Below, piece by piece: positions 9,101 to 17,331 of a stretch of 64,000 bases of DNA. How positions within the stretch are numbered: position 1 is the first letter of the stretch; every line of letters starts with the position of its first letter. The notes under the pieces were generated by a model that made no database searches, had not been told where the DNA came from, and saw nothing but the letters and a program-made list of their open reading frames with translations. A program made the translations under genes and the position numbers. The DNA lies in the NCBI RefSeq assembly GCF_030053155.1, contig NZ_CP125642.1, positions 124,001-188,000 on the forward strand, in the 5' to 3' direction. Origin of the DNA: Rhizobium sp. BT03. Its GTDB lineage: Bacteria > Pseudomonadota > Alphaproteobacteria > Rhizobiales > Rhizobiaceae.

Positions 9101-12100
9101 TTCGATGAGAGCGTTCGCTTCGGCCGGACGCACCCGCATCTGCTCCCAGAGCTTGGCTCGGCGCAGGGCGAGCCAGTCGCCGTACTTACCATGCAGCAGG
9201 TCGCTGGCCCACGTCTCTAGTTCGGCGGCTGTAGTCTCGGGGACAATTAGAAGACTCATAACAGCACGTCCTGCGATCGTGCGCAGACTAATGCTATCAT
9301 GATCTTGGTCGAACTCCCATGCCGAGGAGCGGATTGAGCCCAGCGACCTAAGAAGCGACGGAGACGCGGGCTGCCCGTCTCGGCTGCCGGTTAATACGGC
9401 AAGACGAGCTGCATACACAGGGAACAATGTATGCAGGATGGTCTGGAGGCGGCGATCTCTTTGACTGTCCAGCGGCGATTTGCGCGTTGCTTTCTTCGAA
9501 CTATTTTTCGGTTCGTCTTCTGGCGGCGGCAATGGCTCCAACGATTTCACATAGGCCAAAAATCGCTTGATCTCCGACGGTTCTCCTTCAAGGGCAGCCA
9601 GCAGCAGCCAGCACCGATAAAGCGCATCGATGCGGTAGCAATCAGAGCCATATAAATGGCGCGGTTTACCTTCCACAGATATTAGAATTCTTTTCAATGC
9701 TGCTACGAGGACAGTCGTATTGACCTTGAGGCGGTAGGCCAACTCGCACGAGGTAATGAACACGTCCAGTAGTTTTTTGTCCCAGTCTTCTTCACTATAC
9801 GAGCTGAAGAATGTTCCAGGGTCGGGGACGAATTTGCGCCGGATACGTTTCAAGGACTGTTCGATAGCATTGACGTCAATACTTTCACCCGCGCTCGCGA
9901 GTGCCGACCAGACGATTAGGTCCCATGGTCGAGGAACGAGGTTTTGGTCTAACAACTCGCGCAGGACGTTCGATTTCCCCGTGGAAATCAATTCTGGAAT
10001 GAGGATGAAAGCGACGCGAAGCGGCACGCTAGGTGGCGACCACCGCATCAGACTGTAAAACGCCTGCTCTGGCCCTACAAGGTAGAGGATTGCTTCAGTC
10101 CGCGCGGCAATATCGCGATCTTCAATCTCCCAGTCATTGATTTTGTCTCCCTGAACATTCTCGCGTTCCCGAAGCCATGCATCGTAAAAGTGGAGTTGCT
10201 CCCTAGTCGTTATACCGTCATCCGCGCGGCTGGCTCTTGCGGCGTCATGGGCGAGAAAAGTACCATGCCTTGCTATACGATCGCGCTCCAGTAATATGGT
10301 CCTTCGCAGTGAAGCCCCGCTGAACTCGACGGACAAATCGAGTTCCCTTTCGAGCAAATCGGTAAGCGTGCTGTCGTCCTTCTCAGCCTCGGCACTGATC
10401 AGAATGGTCTTCAGTGCATCAACTACTGTGCCCGCGTGCCGAGATGCCCGAAGAGCGAGCCATAGCCGCCGCACCTGGACTTGGCGCTTCAAAACCGCAT
10501 CGCCGATAGCAGTGACCTGCGGATCACGTTCAATGACGGTGAGAAGCTGATTTACCCGATTAGCGGCGCCGAGCGCATCAGCTACGTGCAGGGAGGCATA
10601 AGGATCGGTCGCGAAGTTCGATAGAAAATCATCTGCGATGCGTGCGAGGGTGGCAATTTTGTGCTTATGCGCTGTCTCTTTTATGTATGTTTCGAAGTCC
10701 TCGTCCGCGATCGAGACTGCTCCATCATGGAGTCTAAGCCCAGGTACGAGATCACCCGCCCAGTCGCGAACAATGCCGTCTTGTGAACCCGCAACCCGCG
10801 CTATGGCGCCAACATTGGCCGGGGCGGGCAGAAATGCCAAAGCCGCCAACAGACGGTCAAATATCGCGGCCTGCCCAAGCTTCTTCAGCGCTGAATCAAA
10901 GGTCAAGCTGAGAACGTCGGGCAGCGTTTTTCCTCCGGGACGCAGCACGTCCAGAAGATTGGAGCGGTCCGCGCTCGATGCGGATAATGCGTATGCCTGC
11001 ACGCGGGGATTCTGGTGTGAGAGCCCATGGAACTGCTCGACGTAGGTATCAGACGGGTTCGATACCACAGTCTCTAGGTGCCGCTTTGTCTCCGATAGAT
11101 CAAATAAGGGGCACTCGACTTCGACGGTGTTTGGTGGCAGCAATAGGATGTCTTTGCGTGCCGTGCGTGTCGAAAGAATGAAGCGCACATTGTACGGAAG
11201 CTCCGCAAGATTAGCGTGGGCGAGATCGTGGACAAAGGAACGTTCTTGCGGGTTTGCGGCACTGGCCGCTGCCACGGAGTTGTCGGCAGCGTCTATGATG
11301 ATGACGAGAAATGCCCTGGAATCGAGTTGTTCCAGCGCTTTCGCCGCCGTTTTAAGTTTTGACAGGAAAAGGCCGACATGCGCCGGGTGTTTCAAGTCCC
11401 TCGGGATAAAAAGCGGCAATTGCAGAGCCAGCGCAATCTCGTTGGACAGTTGCAAAAAAGCTTTTTCCGGGAGATGACGCTTGTCGTCGGCATAGATATA
11501 CCGACCGCCGCCAAAGCAATCAAAGTTCACAGAAACGGACCCTGACGGTAGTCCATCTTGGACCTGGCGCATGAGGGTTGTTTTCCCGCAACCGCCAACG
11601 CCGCGGACCAAGATGACATTCGTTCCATTGTTCAACAGAGTCAGGACAGTATCAGCGGCCGCGCGTTTAATGGGATTGGAGGGAAGACGGATATCGGGTT
11701 CCGATGGAAACAGGCCCTCACGAGCGGAAAAGCCAAACCAGAGGAGGACATTCTTTTCTGTCACTACCTCATTCGCGCGTTCCGGCAGCATGAGGTCGCG
11801 GACACGCATTTGAAGGTCGCGGGCTTCCGAGGAAACATCGTCGCCAAGATGCTCGGCGACAACGCCTATAATGTTTTCTTGGAGCTTAAAGCGCGAACCA
11901 ACGCCGCATTCCGTGACATCGAGGCAAGCGACAAATTCGGCAAACTCGGATTGGTTTAAACCAGTAGCGCTTTGAAGATCGCGCAGGTTTGTAACGATAG
12001 AGTTCGGCAGCCCCGCCGTCGCGAAATCGCCGGTCCATCGGGCCGCCAGCGCTATGCCTAGTTCATTTGCGATTGCCTGATTGCTGACGAAGCGGATTCT

Positions 12101-12508
12101 AAGCGCCGCTCCGGCCTTCATCCGGGCTTTCCCGTCCTCGAAAGCGTCTGCCAGCTTGCGAATGGCAGAGTTGTTTCCCTTTTTTGCGGTGTTGTAAGTC
12201 AGCCTGGCTAGGGTCCAAGGGCTCTCTGGGTTTGCCGACGAATATTTTAGCTGCGCGAATTCAACCCGATCGGCGGCTTCGAGCGAAGCCGCGCCATAGT
12301 ACAGCGCGACATCAACGCCATCCCATGTCGCGCCATCCGCATCAGCGGGAGTGTCCGCCTTCACTCCTTCAACGCCGACTGCAGTAAGGTTGGTCCCTGG
12401 CTTCAACAGTTCAAGAATTTGCAACAGGGCCCAAAGTTCGTGGAATTGGTCCCCTGCGTTGGACCCTCGCGCCCCACGATAGTCTATGTTGGTCGTTGAA
12501 TTGATCAA
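6029..12508 (-). CDS. avs3a: Giant nuclease-STAND NTPase antiphage protein, Avs3a-like (AVAST type III)
   Basis: 2159 residues in one uninterrupted frame. The N-terminal about 230 residues resemble the Cap4/DUF4297 PD-(D/E)xK nuclease: RGARGSNAGDQFHELW near the start, E47, D63/D66 in WDGVDVALYYG and the Q86-L-K88 motif in VEFAQLKY. A STAND P-loop NTPase follows, with Walker A GVGGCGKTT (about 303-311, Lys309) and Walker B FLVIIIDAADN (Asp406). The remaining about 1500 residues are long helical repeats, the usual sensor region. In characterised Avs proteins this part binds a conserved phage protein (large terminase for Avs1-3), triggering oligomerisation and DNA cleavage; that function is inferred here. 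The start is TTG at 12508, the only start codon before an upstream in-frame stop, and its SD is weak. Composition is less GC-rich than neighbouring metabolic genes, suggesting transfer. The exact Avs subtype needs a profile search. Confidence 0.8.
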   Translation of the reverse strand: MINSTTNIDYRGARGSNAGDQFHELWALLQILELLKPGTNLTAVGVEGVKADTPADADGATWDGVDVALYYGAASLEAADRVEFAQLKYSSANPESPWTLARLTYNTAKKGNNSAIRKLADAFEDGKARMKAGAALRIRFVSNQAIANELGIALAARWTGDFATAGLPNSIVTNLRDLQSATGLNQSEFAEFVACLDVTECGVGSRFKLQENIIGVVAEHLGDDVSSEARDLQMRVRDLMLPERANEVVTEKNVLLWFGFSAREGLFPSEPDIRLPSNPIKRAAADTVLTLLNNGTNVILVRGVGGCGKTTLMRQVQDGLPSGSVSVNFDCFGGGRYIYADDKRHLPEKAFLQLSNEIALALQLPLFIPRDLKHPAHVGLFLSKLKTAAKALEQLDSRAFLVIIIDAADNSVAAASAANPQERSFVHDLAHANLAELPYNVRFILSTRTARKDILLLPPNTVEVECPLFDLSETKRHLETVVSNPSDTYVEQFHGLSHQNPRVQAYALSASSADRSNLLDVLRPGGKTLPDVLSLTFDSALKKLGQAAIFDRLLAALAFLPAPANVGAIARVAGSQDGIVRDWAGDLVPGLRLHDGAVSIADEDFETYIKETAHKHKIATLARIADDFLSNFATDPYASLHVADALGAANRVNQLLTVIERDPQVTAIGDAVLKRQVQVRRLWLALRASRHAGTVVDALKTILISAEAEKDDSTLTDLLERELDLSVEFSGASLRRTILLERDRIARHGTFLAHDAARASRADDGITTREQLHFYDAWLRERENVQGDKINDWEIEDRDIAARTEAILYLVGPEQAFYSLMRWSPPSVPLRVAFILIPELISTGKSNVLRELLDQNLVPRPWDLIVWSALASAGESIDVNAIEQSLKRIRRKFVPDPGTFFSSYSEEDWDKKLLDVFITSCELAYRLKVNTTVLVAALKRILISVEGKPRHLYGSDCYRIDALYRCWLLLAALEGEPSEIKRFLAYVKSLEPLPPPEDEPKNSSKKATRKSPLDSQRDRRLQTILHTLFPVYAARLAVLTGSRDGQPASPSLLRSLGSIRSSAWEFDQDHDSISLRTIAGRAVMSLLIVPETTAAELETWASDLLHGKYGDWLALRRAKLWEQMRVRPAEANALIELIAKASAEVCDARASASDKLETMVRLARLALPVSRSDSEALFNDAVNIAKEIDQEAIDQVEFAQSAAEAASFDDPQESRRIAGSLFTFVSGAYERLSSRDFNWNASVGALVATDLPCALAGVSRWADEGVVQLETTLETLIPLALKRKLISAGEAAALAGVMESANRTICRNITSHASQGDHDVFEEVAKDALLHASQSERISIGKAVLEQLPASARGGSWTKRLQRTVDFRELLEGQEQPVGAVRLGRLPAWEITDELPKEFVFEPIEPFLDAEEIEKILKEANSSGLRYTDRELLEKMMNASSGVKHRVPFLKAVASISDEAIWSGTREEVLSATIKQWRGTPSVDRWCREELPAVIVNQFASLARWIKQGQSTLPEMLQLTGLDANDKLNVILSGVAENGDLLSSRSLFGVAELICEGIAPRDLGFVLSWYSDRMLARIPAAQRQALPLQDTPLQTPEAIGRFVFALMSDIDTRIRWRAAHCFRKLARLRCRDAFNATISQVDRVGDAAFRDPNAPFFFLGARLWLALAMYRVSAESPTALAPFKDVIFSLATSQLLPHVLIREYAKRTLLQMTLAGNVNLDAAEKLALERVNLPLKGETGKERKSGTSFENYRRDEERRFQFGVLDTLRYWYEDILRIFPTVSPDQVLAIAERWIIDRWGADPEANWWDKESRKGRYDERRFGLWSNGHGSMPTIERYGNYLEWHAMHCTIGELLETHPATKSEMSFDRFDYWLGQYLPTSPPEWLSDHRSTTPLEAQFWRADPRTDKGWLFNVRRDEILREIGLSMPSRPGWIVVKGYCTAHFPKREENISVSTALVSPKPALSLVRALQTVGNHFDFRIPDEDDDAEINAPPYQLTGWLAYFQGDAGFDSRDPSRYEVGRIHAGPGKALISSFGLVQQTDGAAIWVCKDTGEAALIYEAWCDEPSRENDYPRRTKSDGWRLWAREDIIQSFLQKEDMDLIFEVRIDRRLRNQYQHSYESDEKKKTHDKIILLTRDGSIRDCRGDFGVWQTSRRRVRA

Positions 12509-12831
12509 GAAGAGCCCCGCAGCCTGATGACTATGCCCAAGACGTCGTATATGTTCACGCGATCATTCTGACACAGGCCTCTTCGCCCGTCACTCGGCTA
12601 CGAACGTTTGTGTTGGAGCTTACCAAAAGCTGAAGGATCGCAAACGGCCCCAAAGCGGACACTCGCCCGTACAGCCGATGTCGGCCATTGGCGGCCGAAG
12701 TCATTTGCCGCGCTCAGCGCACGCTTTGCGATATCAGCGACTGCATCCTTTGATACGGAGATCGCCAGCAATCCACCAATAACTGCGGCCTTACATGCTC
12801 AGAGTCATTTCGCCCTCAACCGAACCGACCC
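12509..12831. other. Intergenic region upstream of the STAND gene
   Basis: 323 bases between the start of the STAND gene and the 3' end of the D-serine dehydratase-like gene, both on the minus strand. It must carry the STAND gene's promoter. I see no convincing -35/-10 pair, no tRNA, no transposon ends and no repeat marking an insertion boundary. Short open frames here have no ribosome-binding site and run into the antisense of the next gene. Confidence 0.5.
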
Positions 12832-13932
12832 CTACCAGACCAGCCCACGGGCCGCGACTTGCTCGACGCGGGTCACGACACCACCCCGATGAAATACCAT
12901 CGTGTCGAACAGGTTCGACACCACGCAGGTGTGGTTCGGGATGATGAAGAGCTTTTCGCCGATCTGCGGCCGGGGGCCGGTGCAGTTGGAGAGATCGATC
13001 ACGCCGTGTTCTTCCGAGAGGCTGGTGATCCGCGCCTGGGGATAGCCGACGATCAGGCCGTAATCGCTGAAGCCCTGGAGATCCGAGGTCAGCGCTTTCG
13101 AGCCGGCATCGATGACGGCGCGGTCGCCGGTCGGACGGGAGACGATGGTCGCCAGCACATGCATGGCGCAATCGTCCTCGGTGCAATGGCCCATGCGCAC
13201 CATCTGGCGGTCGTTGTAGATATAGGTGCCGGCGCGGTGTTCGGTGGCGGATTTGACGAGATGCGCCTCGAACAGGCTCGGCGTTCCGCCATTGCTGACG
13301 ATCGGGCAGGCGATGCCGTCGGATTTCAGGCGGTCCAGCGTCTCGGTGATGAAGGCTTCGACGCTGGCTGCCGATTGCGGCTTCGGATAGGTGACGATGC
13401 CGCCGAAGGTGAGGCCGTCGGCAGCGGCGATGCGCCTGGCAAGTGAGGCTGCTTCTTCCGGCGTCTGCACGCCGCAGCGGCCGCCGCCGGTGTCGCATTC
13501 GACGAGCACCGTCAGCGGCTTGTGGCCGGAGAAATGCGCTGCCAGCCCGTCGACTGTCTGTTCGCTGTCGGCGACGACCTTGAGATCAGAAATGCGCTCG
13601 TTCAGCCTGGCCAGGCGCTCGAGTTTCTGCTGTCCGAGGATGTTGAAGGTGATGAGGATGTCGTTGAAGCCGGCTTCGGCGAAAACCTCGGCTTCCGTGA
13701 CCTTCTGGCAATTGATGCCCTTGGCGCCGGCGGAGACCTGGGCGACGGCGAGCGCCGGGATCTTGTGGGTCTTGATATGCGGGCGGAAGTTCAGCCCGTG
13801 CTCATCCATATAGGATTGAACGCGGGCGATGTTGGCAGCCAGCCGGTCTTCGTCGATCACGGGGCGCGGCGTCGAGAGATCGGCGATCCGGTCTCCTGCC
13901 TTGGCGACGACGGCAAAGCTGCGATCAGGCAT
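12832..13932 (-). CDS. PLP-dependent D-serine dehydratase / D-threonine aldolase-like protein
   Basis: 366 residues of the alanine-racemase-fold family that includes D-serine dehydratase (DSD1), D-threonine aldolase and 3-hydroxy-D-aspartate aldolase. The PLP lysine lies in RPHIKTHKIPALA (about residues 51-63) and the barrel is followed by the C-terminal metal-binding domain with PNHTCVVSN, where His-x-Cys is the Zn pair seen in DSD1-type enzymes. It cleaves or dehydrates a D-3-hydroxy amino acid; the substrate is open. The ATG at 13932 abuts the TGA of the MlrC gene upstream, so the two are translationally coupled. Confidence 0.85.
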   Translation of the reverse strand: MPDRSFAVVAKAGDRIADLSTPRPVIDEDRLAANIARVQSYMDEHGLNFRPHIKTHKIPALAVAQVSAGAKGINCQKVTEAEVFAEAGFNDILITFNILGQQKLERLARLNERISDLKVVADSEQTVDGLAAHFSGHKPLTVLVECDTGGGRCGVQTPEEAASLARRIAAADGLTFGGIVTYPKPQSAASVEAFITETLDRLKSDGIACPIVSNGGTPSLFEAHLVKSATEHRAGTYIYNDRQMVRMGHCTEDDCAMHVLATIVSRPTGDRAVIDAGSKALTSDLQGFSDYGLIVGYPQARITSLSEEHGVIDLSNCTGPRPQIGEKLFIIPNHTCVVSNLFDTMVFHRGGVVTRVEQVAARGLVW

Positions 13933-15408
13933 TCAGGCGGCTCCGCGTTCTCTTCCGTGTGGATCGGCCACGATCGGCCATATCGTCTTCGGCGCCCGCC
14001 GGTACGGCGTCGTCGCCGGATTATTGGGATAGGGCGTTCCGGCGGAGCAGTAAAGGATTTCGGCGGCGATCCTGGAGAAGGAGGCGAAGAAGTGATTGGT
14101 GGATTTGATCACCAGGATCTTCTGCTTGGCGGGATCGATGCCCATCACCGAAAACAGGCTCGGATCGAAGCTTTGGGCGCGCGTCGAATTGAGGATGATG
14201 TCGATGCCGTCGAGCACGATATGGGCGGCATCGCCGAACGGCGCCAGGCTCTCGCCGAACTGCATCTCGGCATTTTTCACCAGCCTGACGATCTTGACCG
14301 TGCCGTCGATCGGATTGCCGGTGCCGGGCGCCGATTTGGCGCCGAAGCGCAGCGGAATTTCCGCCCCCTCGCCTGCCGCAAAACAGATCTGCACCGCCAT
14401 CGGATCCCAGATGGTGCCGATGGCCGCGCTGCTGACGCCGCGGGCCATCAGCTCGGCGAGGATGACGGTCGCGTCGCCCGCCGTGCCGCCGCCCGGATTG
14501 TCCCAGACATCGGCGATGACGACGGGCCATGCGGTGGCGGCCACTGCACGCGAGACGGCTTCCCTCTCGTCGATCTGCGGCACCATGAAGGTGCCGCGCT
14601 TGGAGAAGAGTTCGAGGCCGAGGTCGCGCGCCAAGGCTGCGCCCTTTTCCGGCTTGTTGTCGGTGACGACGAGCAGCTTCGTTCCCATTTCGGGAACGTC
14701 GCCGACCATGAAGCCGTGGATCACCGAGATCGACAGGATATCGGGATCATCCTTTTCGATCCGCATGATCTTGTCGACGAAGGAGCGCATCGGCTCGCGC
14801 GAGGTCGGAAAGACGTCGATCATCCGGCAGTCGAACACGGAGATCGCGGGCTTGACCCGGCCTTCCAGCGTGTCGACGGCGATGCGCCAGAGATCCTCGG
14901 CGCGGTCGACGAAATCGGTATGCGGAAACTCCTTGAAATAGACGGCGAAATCGAGGGCGGCGACGCGTTTGGCCGTCAGGTGGCTGTGCGGATCGAGTTC
15001 GGCGCAGATGAGGACGTCAGGCCCGACGATCTCGCGCATGCGCTGGAGAAGATCGCCTTCGGTATCCTCGTATCCGGCTGCCACCATGGCGCCATGCAGG
15101 CCCATGACGACGGCGTCGACAGGCATGGCCGCTCTCAACTGGCCAAGGATTTCGTCGCGCAGTTCCTCATAGGTCGCCCGGTTGACGAGGCCGGCGGGGT
15201 CGGCCCAGGTGGCGGTGCCTTCGATCAGCTGCCAACCCTTTTCCCGGGCGACGCGGCGGCCGACGGTGATCGGCGCGGTGCAGAGCGTCGGTGTCTCCGG
15301 GTGCTGGCCGGGGGGCGCATAAAGCGAGGCTTCGAATGCGCGGCGATCCACGCAGATCGGGGAGAAAGTATTGGTCTCGGTCGCCAATGCCGCCGTGAAA
15401 ATGCGCAA
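13933..15408 (-). CDS. M81-family metallopeptidase, MlrC-like
   Basis: 491 residues matching the MlrC family (first known from microcystin degradation, mostly of unknown physiological role). The N-terminus LRIFTAALATETNTFSP is the family hallmark, with likely metal ligands in ATETNTF, ELDPHSHLT and ADVWDNPGGGTAGD. The TTG at 15408 is preferred over the longer in-frame start at 15525, because GAAGG lies eight bases upstream and the extra 39 residues overlap the NTF2-like gene in antisense-like composition. It stands between the NTF2-like and PLP-enzyme genes in one operon, so a role in degrading a small peptide or modified amino acid is plausible but inferred. Confidence 0.85.
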   Translation of the reverse strand: MRIFTAALATETNTFSPICVDRRAFEASLYAPPGQHPETPTLCTAPITVGRRVAREKGWQLIEGTATWADPAGLVNRATYEELRDEILGQLRAAMPVDAVVMGLHGAMVAAGYEDTEGDLLQRMREIVGPDVLICAELDPHSHLTAKRVAALDFAVYFKEFPHTDFVDRAEDLWRIAVDTLEGRVKPAISVFDCRMIDVFPTSREPMRSFVDKIMRIEKDDPDILSISVIHGFMVGDVPEMGTKLLVVTDNKPEKGAALARDLGLELFSKRGTFMVPQIDEREAVSRAVAATAWPVVIADVWDNPGGGTAGDATVILAELMARGVSSAAIGTIWDPMAVQICFAAGEGAEIPLRFGAKSAPGTGNPIDGTVKIVRLVKNAEMQFGESLAPFGDAAHIVLDGIDIILNSTRAQSFDPSLFSVMGIDPAKQKILVIKSTNHFFASFSRIAAEILYCSAGTPYPNNPATTPYRRAPKTIWPIVADPHGRERGAA

Positions 15409-15437
15409 GAAAGTCGCCTTCGTGTTGTCTTCCCGCT

Positions 15438-15920
15438 TTAGCCCATCGGGTTCGGCAGGTAGCCCGTGAAACCTGAGATCTTCCAGCGCCCCTGGTGCAG
15501 CCTGCAATAATAGAGCGTCTGCCATTGCAGCACGTCGCGGGTGCCGTCAGCCCTGGTAATGCCGCCGTCGAATTTCTTGCGCACCAGCGCCGTCTCGCCT
15601 TCGATCTCGATATCCTCGAGCGTCGTCGTGGTGAAGATCGCCGTGCGGGGATCTTCCGCGAAGCTCTGCTCGGCGAAATCCTTCGCCTGCCTCAGCCATT
15701 CCTGGCGATAGGCCGACAGCGTCGGAAAGGCCAGGCGCCACCGGTCGGGGCTCACCTGCTTCTGGGCATCGATGCCGATGAAGCCCTCTTCGACGAAATC
15801 ATGCTCGACCTTCGACCAGTCGGCGGCGAGAAAAGCATCGATATCGCGCGGAACGAGCATTTCCCAGATCGCCTGCCGGGCGTTGTCGGTGGGGAAAGGA
15901 TTCTGGAAAGGGTCGCGCAT
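15438..15920 (-). CDS. NTF2/SnoaL-like small protein
   Basis: 160-residue cytoplasmic protein with the length and pattern of the NTF2-like cone fold: N-terminal helices (ARQAIWEMLVPRDIDAFLAADW), a central helix (FPTLSAYRQEWLRQ), then a beta-rich C-terminal half ending WKISGFTGYLPNPMG. Such proteins may be enzymes or binding accessories, so no activity is assigned. It is the first gene of the minus-strand unit, 29 bases before the MlrC gene, and is divergent from ridA across about 110 bases that must hold both promoters. Confidence 0.7.
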   Translation of the reverse strand: MRDPFQNPFPTDNARQAIWEMLVPRDIDAFLAADWSKVEHDFVEEGFIGIDAQKQVSPDRWRLAFPTLSAYRQEWLRQAKDFAEQSFAEDPRTAIFTTTTLEDIEIEGETALVRKKFDGGITRADGTRDVLQWQTLYYCRLHQGRWKISGFTGYLPNPMG

Positions 15921-16031
15921 ATCAGCCCCGGATTGAAATTCTTTTCATAATCCATGTTTTTCACTGGTCAAATTCTGCTTTCTATGGTCATTTGTCAACT
16001 TATCAAGAAAATAATTTGCAAGGACTTCAGC

Positions 16032-16421
16032 ATGCCCATCAAGCGCTATGGCACTGTTCAAACGGGGGCCGGCGGCAAGGCGCTGCCTTTCGCGCGTGCG
16101 GTCGAGGCCGACGGATGGCTCTATGTTTCCGGCCAGGTTGCAATGGAAGATGGCGAGATCATCGACGGCAACATCATCGCCCAGACCCACAAGACGATCG
16201 CCAATGTCCTGGCGATACTCGACGAGGCCGGATACGGCGTCGAGGATGTCGTGCGCGTCGGCGTCTGGCTCGACGATCCACGCGACTTCTGGACCTTCAA
16301 CAAGATCTATCAGGAGTATTTCGGCGAGCATCCGCCGGCGCGCGCCTGTGTGCAATCGTCGATGATGGTCGATTGCAAGGTTGAGATCGACTGCGTGGCC
16401 TATAAAAAGAAGGATGCATAA
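16032..16421 (+). CDS. RidA family (YjgF/YER057c) protein
   Basis: 129 residues. RidA proteins hydrolyse reactive enamine/imine intermediates released by PLP-dependent dehydratases and amino-acid oxidases. Conserved elements are YVSGQVAMEDG near the N-terminus and the substrate-binding arginine in PPARACVQ near residue 102. The ATG at 16032 (MPIKRYG) fits the family; the frame extends upstream to 15954 but adds a hydrophobic stretch that RidA lacks. It is divergent from the NTF2/MlrC/PLP-enzyme unit and 21 bases before the RpiR regulator. A RidA next to a PLP enzyme that could release 2-aminoacrylate-type products is a sensible pairing (inference). Confidence 0.9.
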   Translation: MPIKRYGTVQTGAGGKALPFARAVEADGWLYVSGQVAMEDGEIIDGNIIAQTHKTIANVLAILDEAGYGVEDVVRVGVWLDDPRDFWTFNKIYQEYFGEHPPARACVQSSMMVDCKVEIDCVAYKKKDA

Positions 16422-16442
16422 GGAATAAGGGCGGGAGCGGCT

Positions 16443-17306
16443 TTGGATATCTTTTCGACATTGCAGGAAGACAAGGGCCGGCTCTCTCCCTCCGAAAGCC
16501 GCATCGCCGAGATCATCGTCAACGATTTCGAGTTCGCGGTGAACGCCTCGATCATCGAGCTTGCCGAACGGGCCGAAGTCTCGCCGCCGACCGTCACCCG
16601 CTTTTGCCGGCGGCTCGGCTGCGAGAGCTTTTCCGATTTCAAGGTGCAGCTCGCCCGCACCGCCCATATCGGCGTGCGCTATCTCAAGCCGGAATCGAAA
16701 AGCACCGATCCGGCCGATGTCGCCCAGGATATCATCACCAAGGCGCAGAACGCGCTGTTTCTGCTTCATCGCTCGCTCGATCTGGCGGCGATCGAAGCCG
16801 CCGTTTCTCATATCGCCAAGGCCGATATGATCTATGCCTTCGGCTCGGGCGGCAATTCGTCGATGATCGCCGACGAGCTGCAGAACCGCCTCTTCCGCCT
16901 CGGGCTTCGCATCACCGCAAGTTCCGATCACAGCATGCAGCTGATGATGGCGGCCGCGGCAAGGCCGGGCGACGTGCTGATCGGCTCGTCGTTTTCGGGG
17001 CGCAATCTGGAGCTGGTGCGGGCCTTCGAGCTTGCCCGCGGCGCCAAGGTGAAGACGATCGCGCTGACCCAGACGGAAAGCCCGGTCGCCAAGGCGGCCG
17101 AAATCGTCGTGCCGATCGACTTGCCCGAGGGCAACAATATCTACCGCCCGACCTCGACACGCATCGCCTATATCGCGACGGTCGATATTCTGTCGAGCCT
17201 GGTCGCCTATGCGGTTCAGCCGAAGGCGACGACCACGCTGCGGCGCATCAAGCAGCAGCTCGTCATTCACCGCGACGGCGACGACCGGCAATTGCTTGGA
17301 GATTGA
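16443..17306 (+). CDS. MurR/RpiR-family transcriptional regulator
   Basis: 287 residues. The N-terminal HTH_6 domain has its recognition helix around residues 52-75 (TVTRFCRRLGCESFSDFKV), and the C-terminal SIS sugar-isomerase domain (about 125-265) contains FGSGGNSSMIADELQ and IGSSFSGRN. RpiR proteins bind phosphosugars or small metabolites to control catabolic genes. Translation starts at TTG 16443, preceded by GGGAG. Lying between ridA and the SDR gene, it probably controls this cluster and the divergent one. Confidence 0.9.
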   Translation: MDIFSTLQEDKGRLSPSESRIAEIIVNDFEFAVNASIIELAERAEVSPPTVTRFCRRLGCESFSDFKVQLARTAHIGVRYLKPESKSTDPADVAQDIITKAQNALFLLHRSLDLAAIEAAVSHIAKADMIYAFGSGGNSSMIADELQNRLFRLGLRITASSDHSMQLMMAAAARPGDVLIGSSFSGRNLELVRAFELARGAKVKTIALTQTESPVAKAAEIVVPIDLPEGNNIYRPTSTRIAYIATVDILSSLVAYAVQPKATTTLRRIKQQLVIHRDGDDRQLLGD

Positions 17307-17331
17307 GGCTGATGAACGGGAGCGACGGAAA

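Noticed and set aside
13522..15441. Long open frame on the plus strand (639 codons) opposite the MlrC and PLP-enzyme genes
   Set aside because: It is an antisense shadow of high-GC genes: composition rich in Asp/Arg/Gly/His with no domain pattern, while the minus strand has two well-supported enzymes with motifs.
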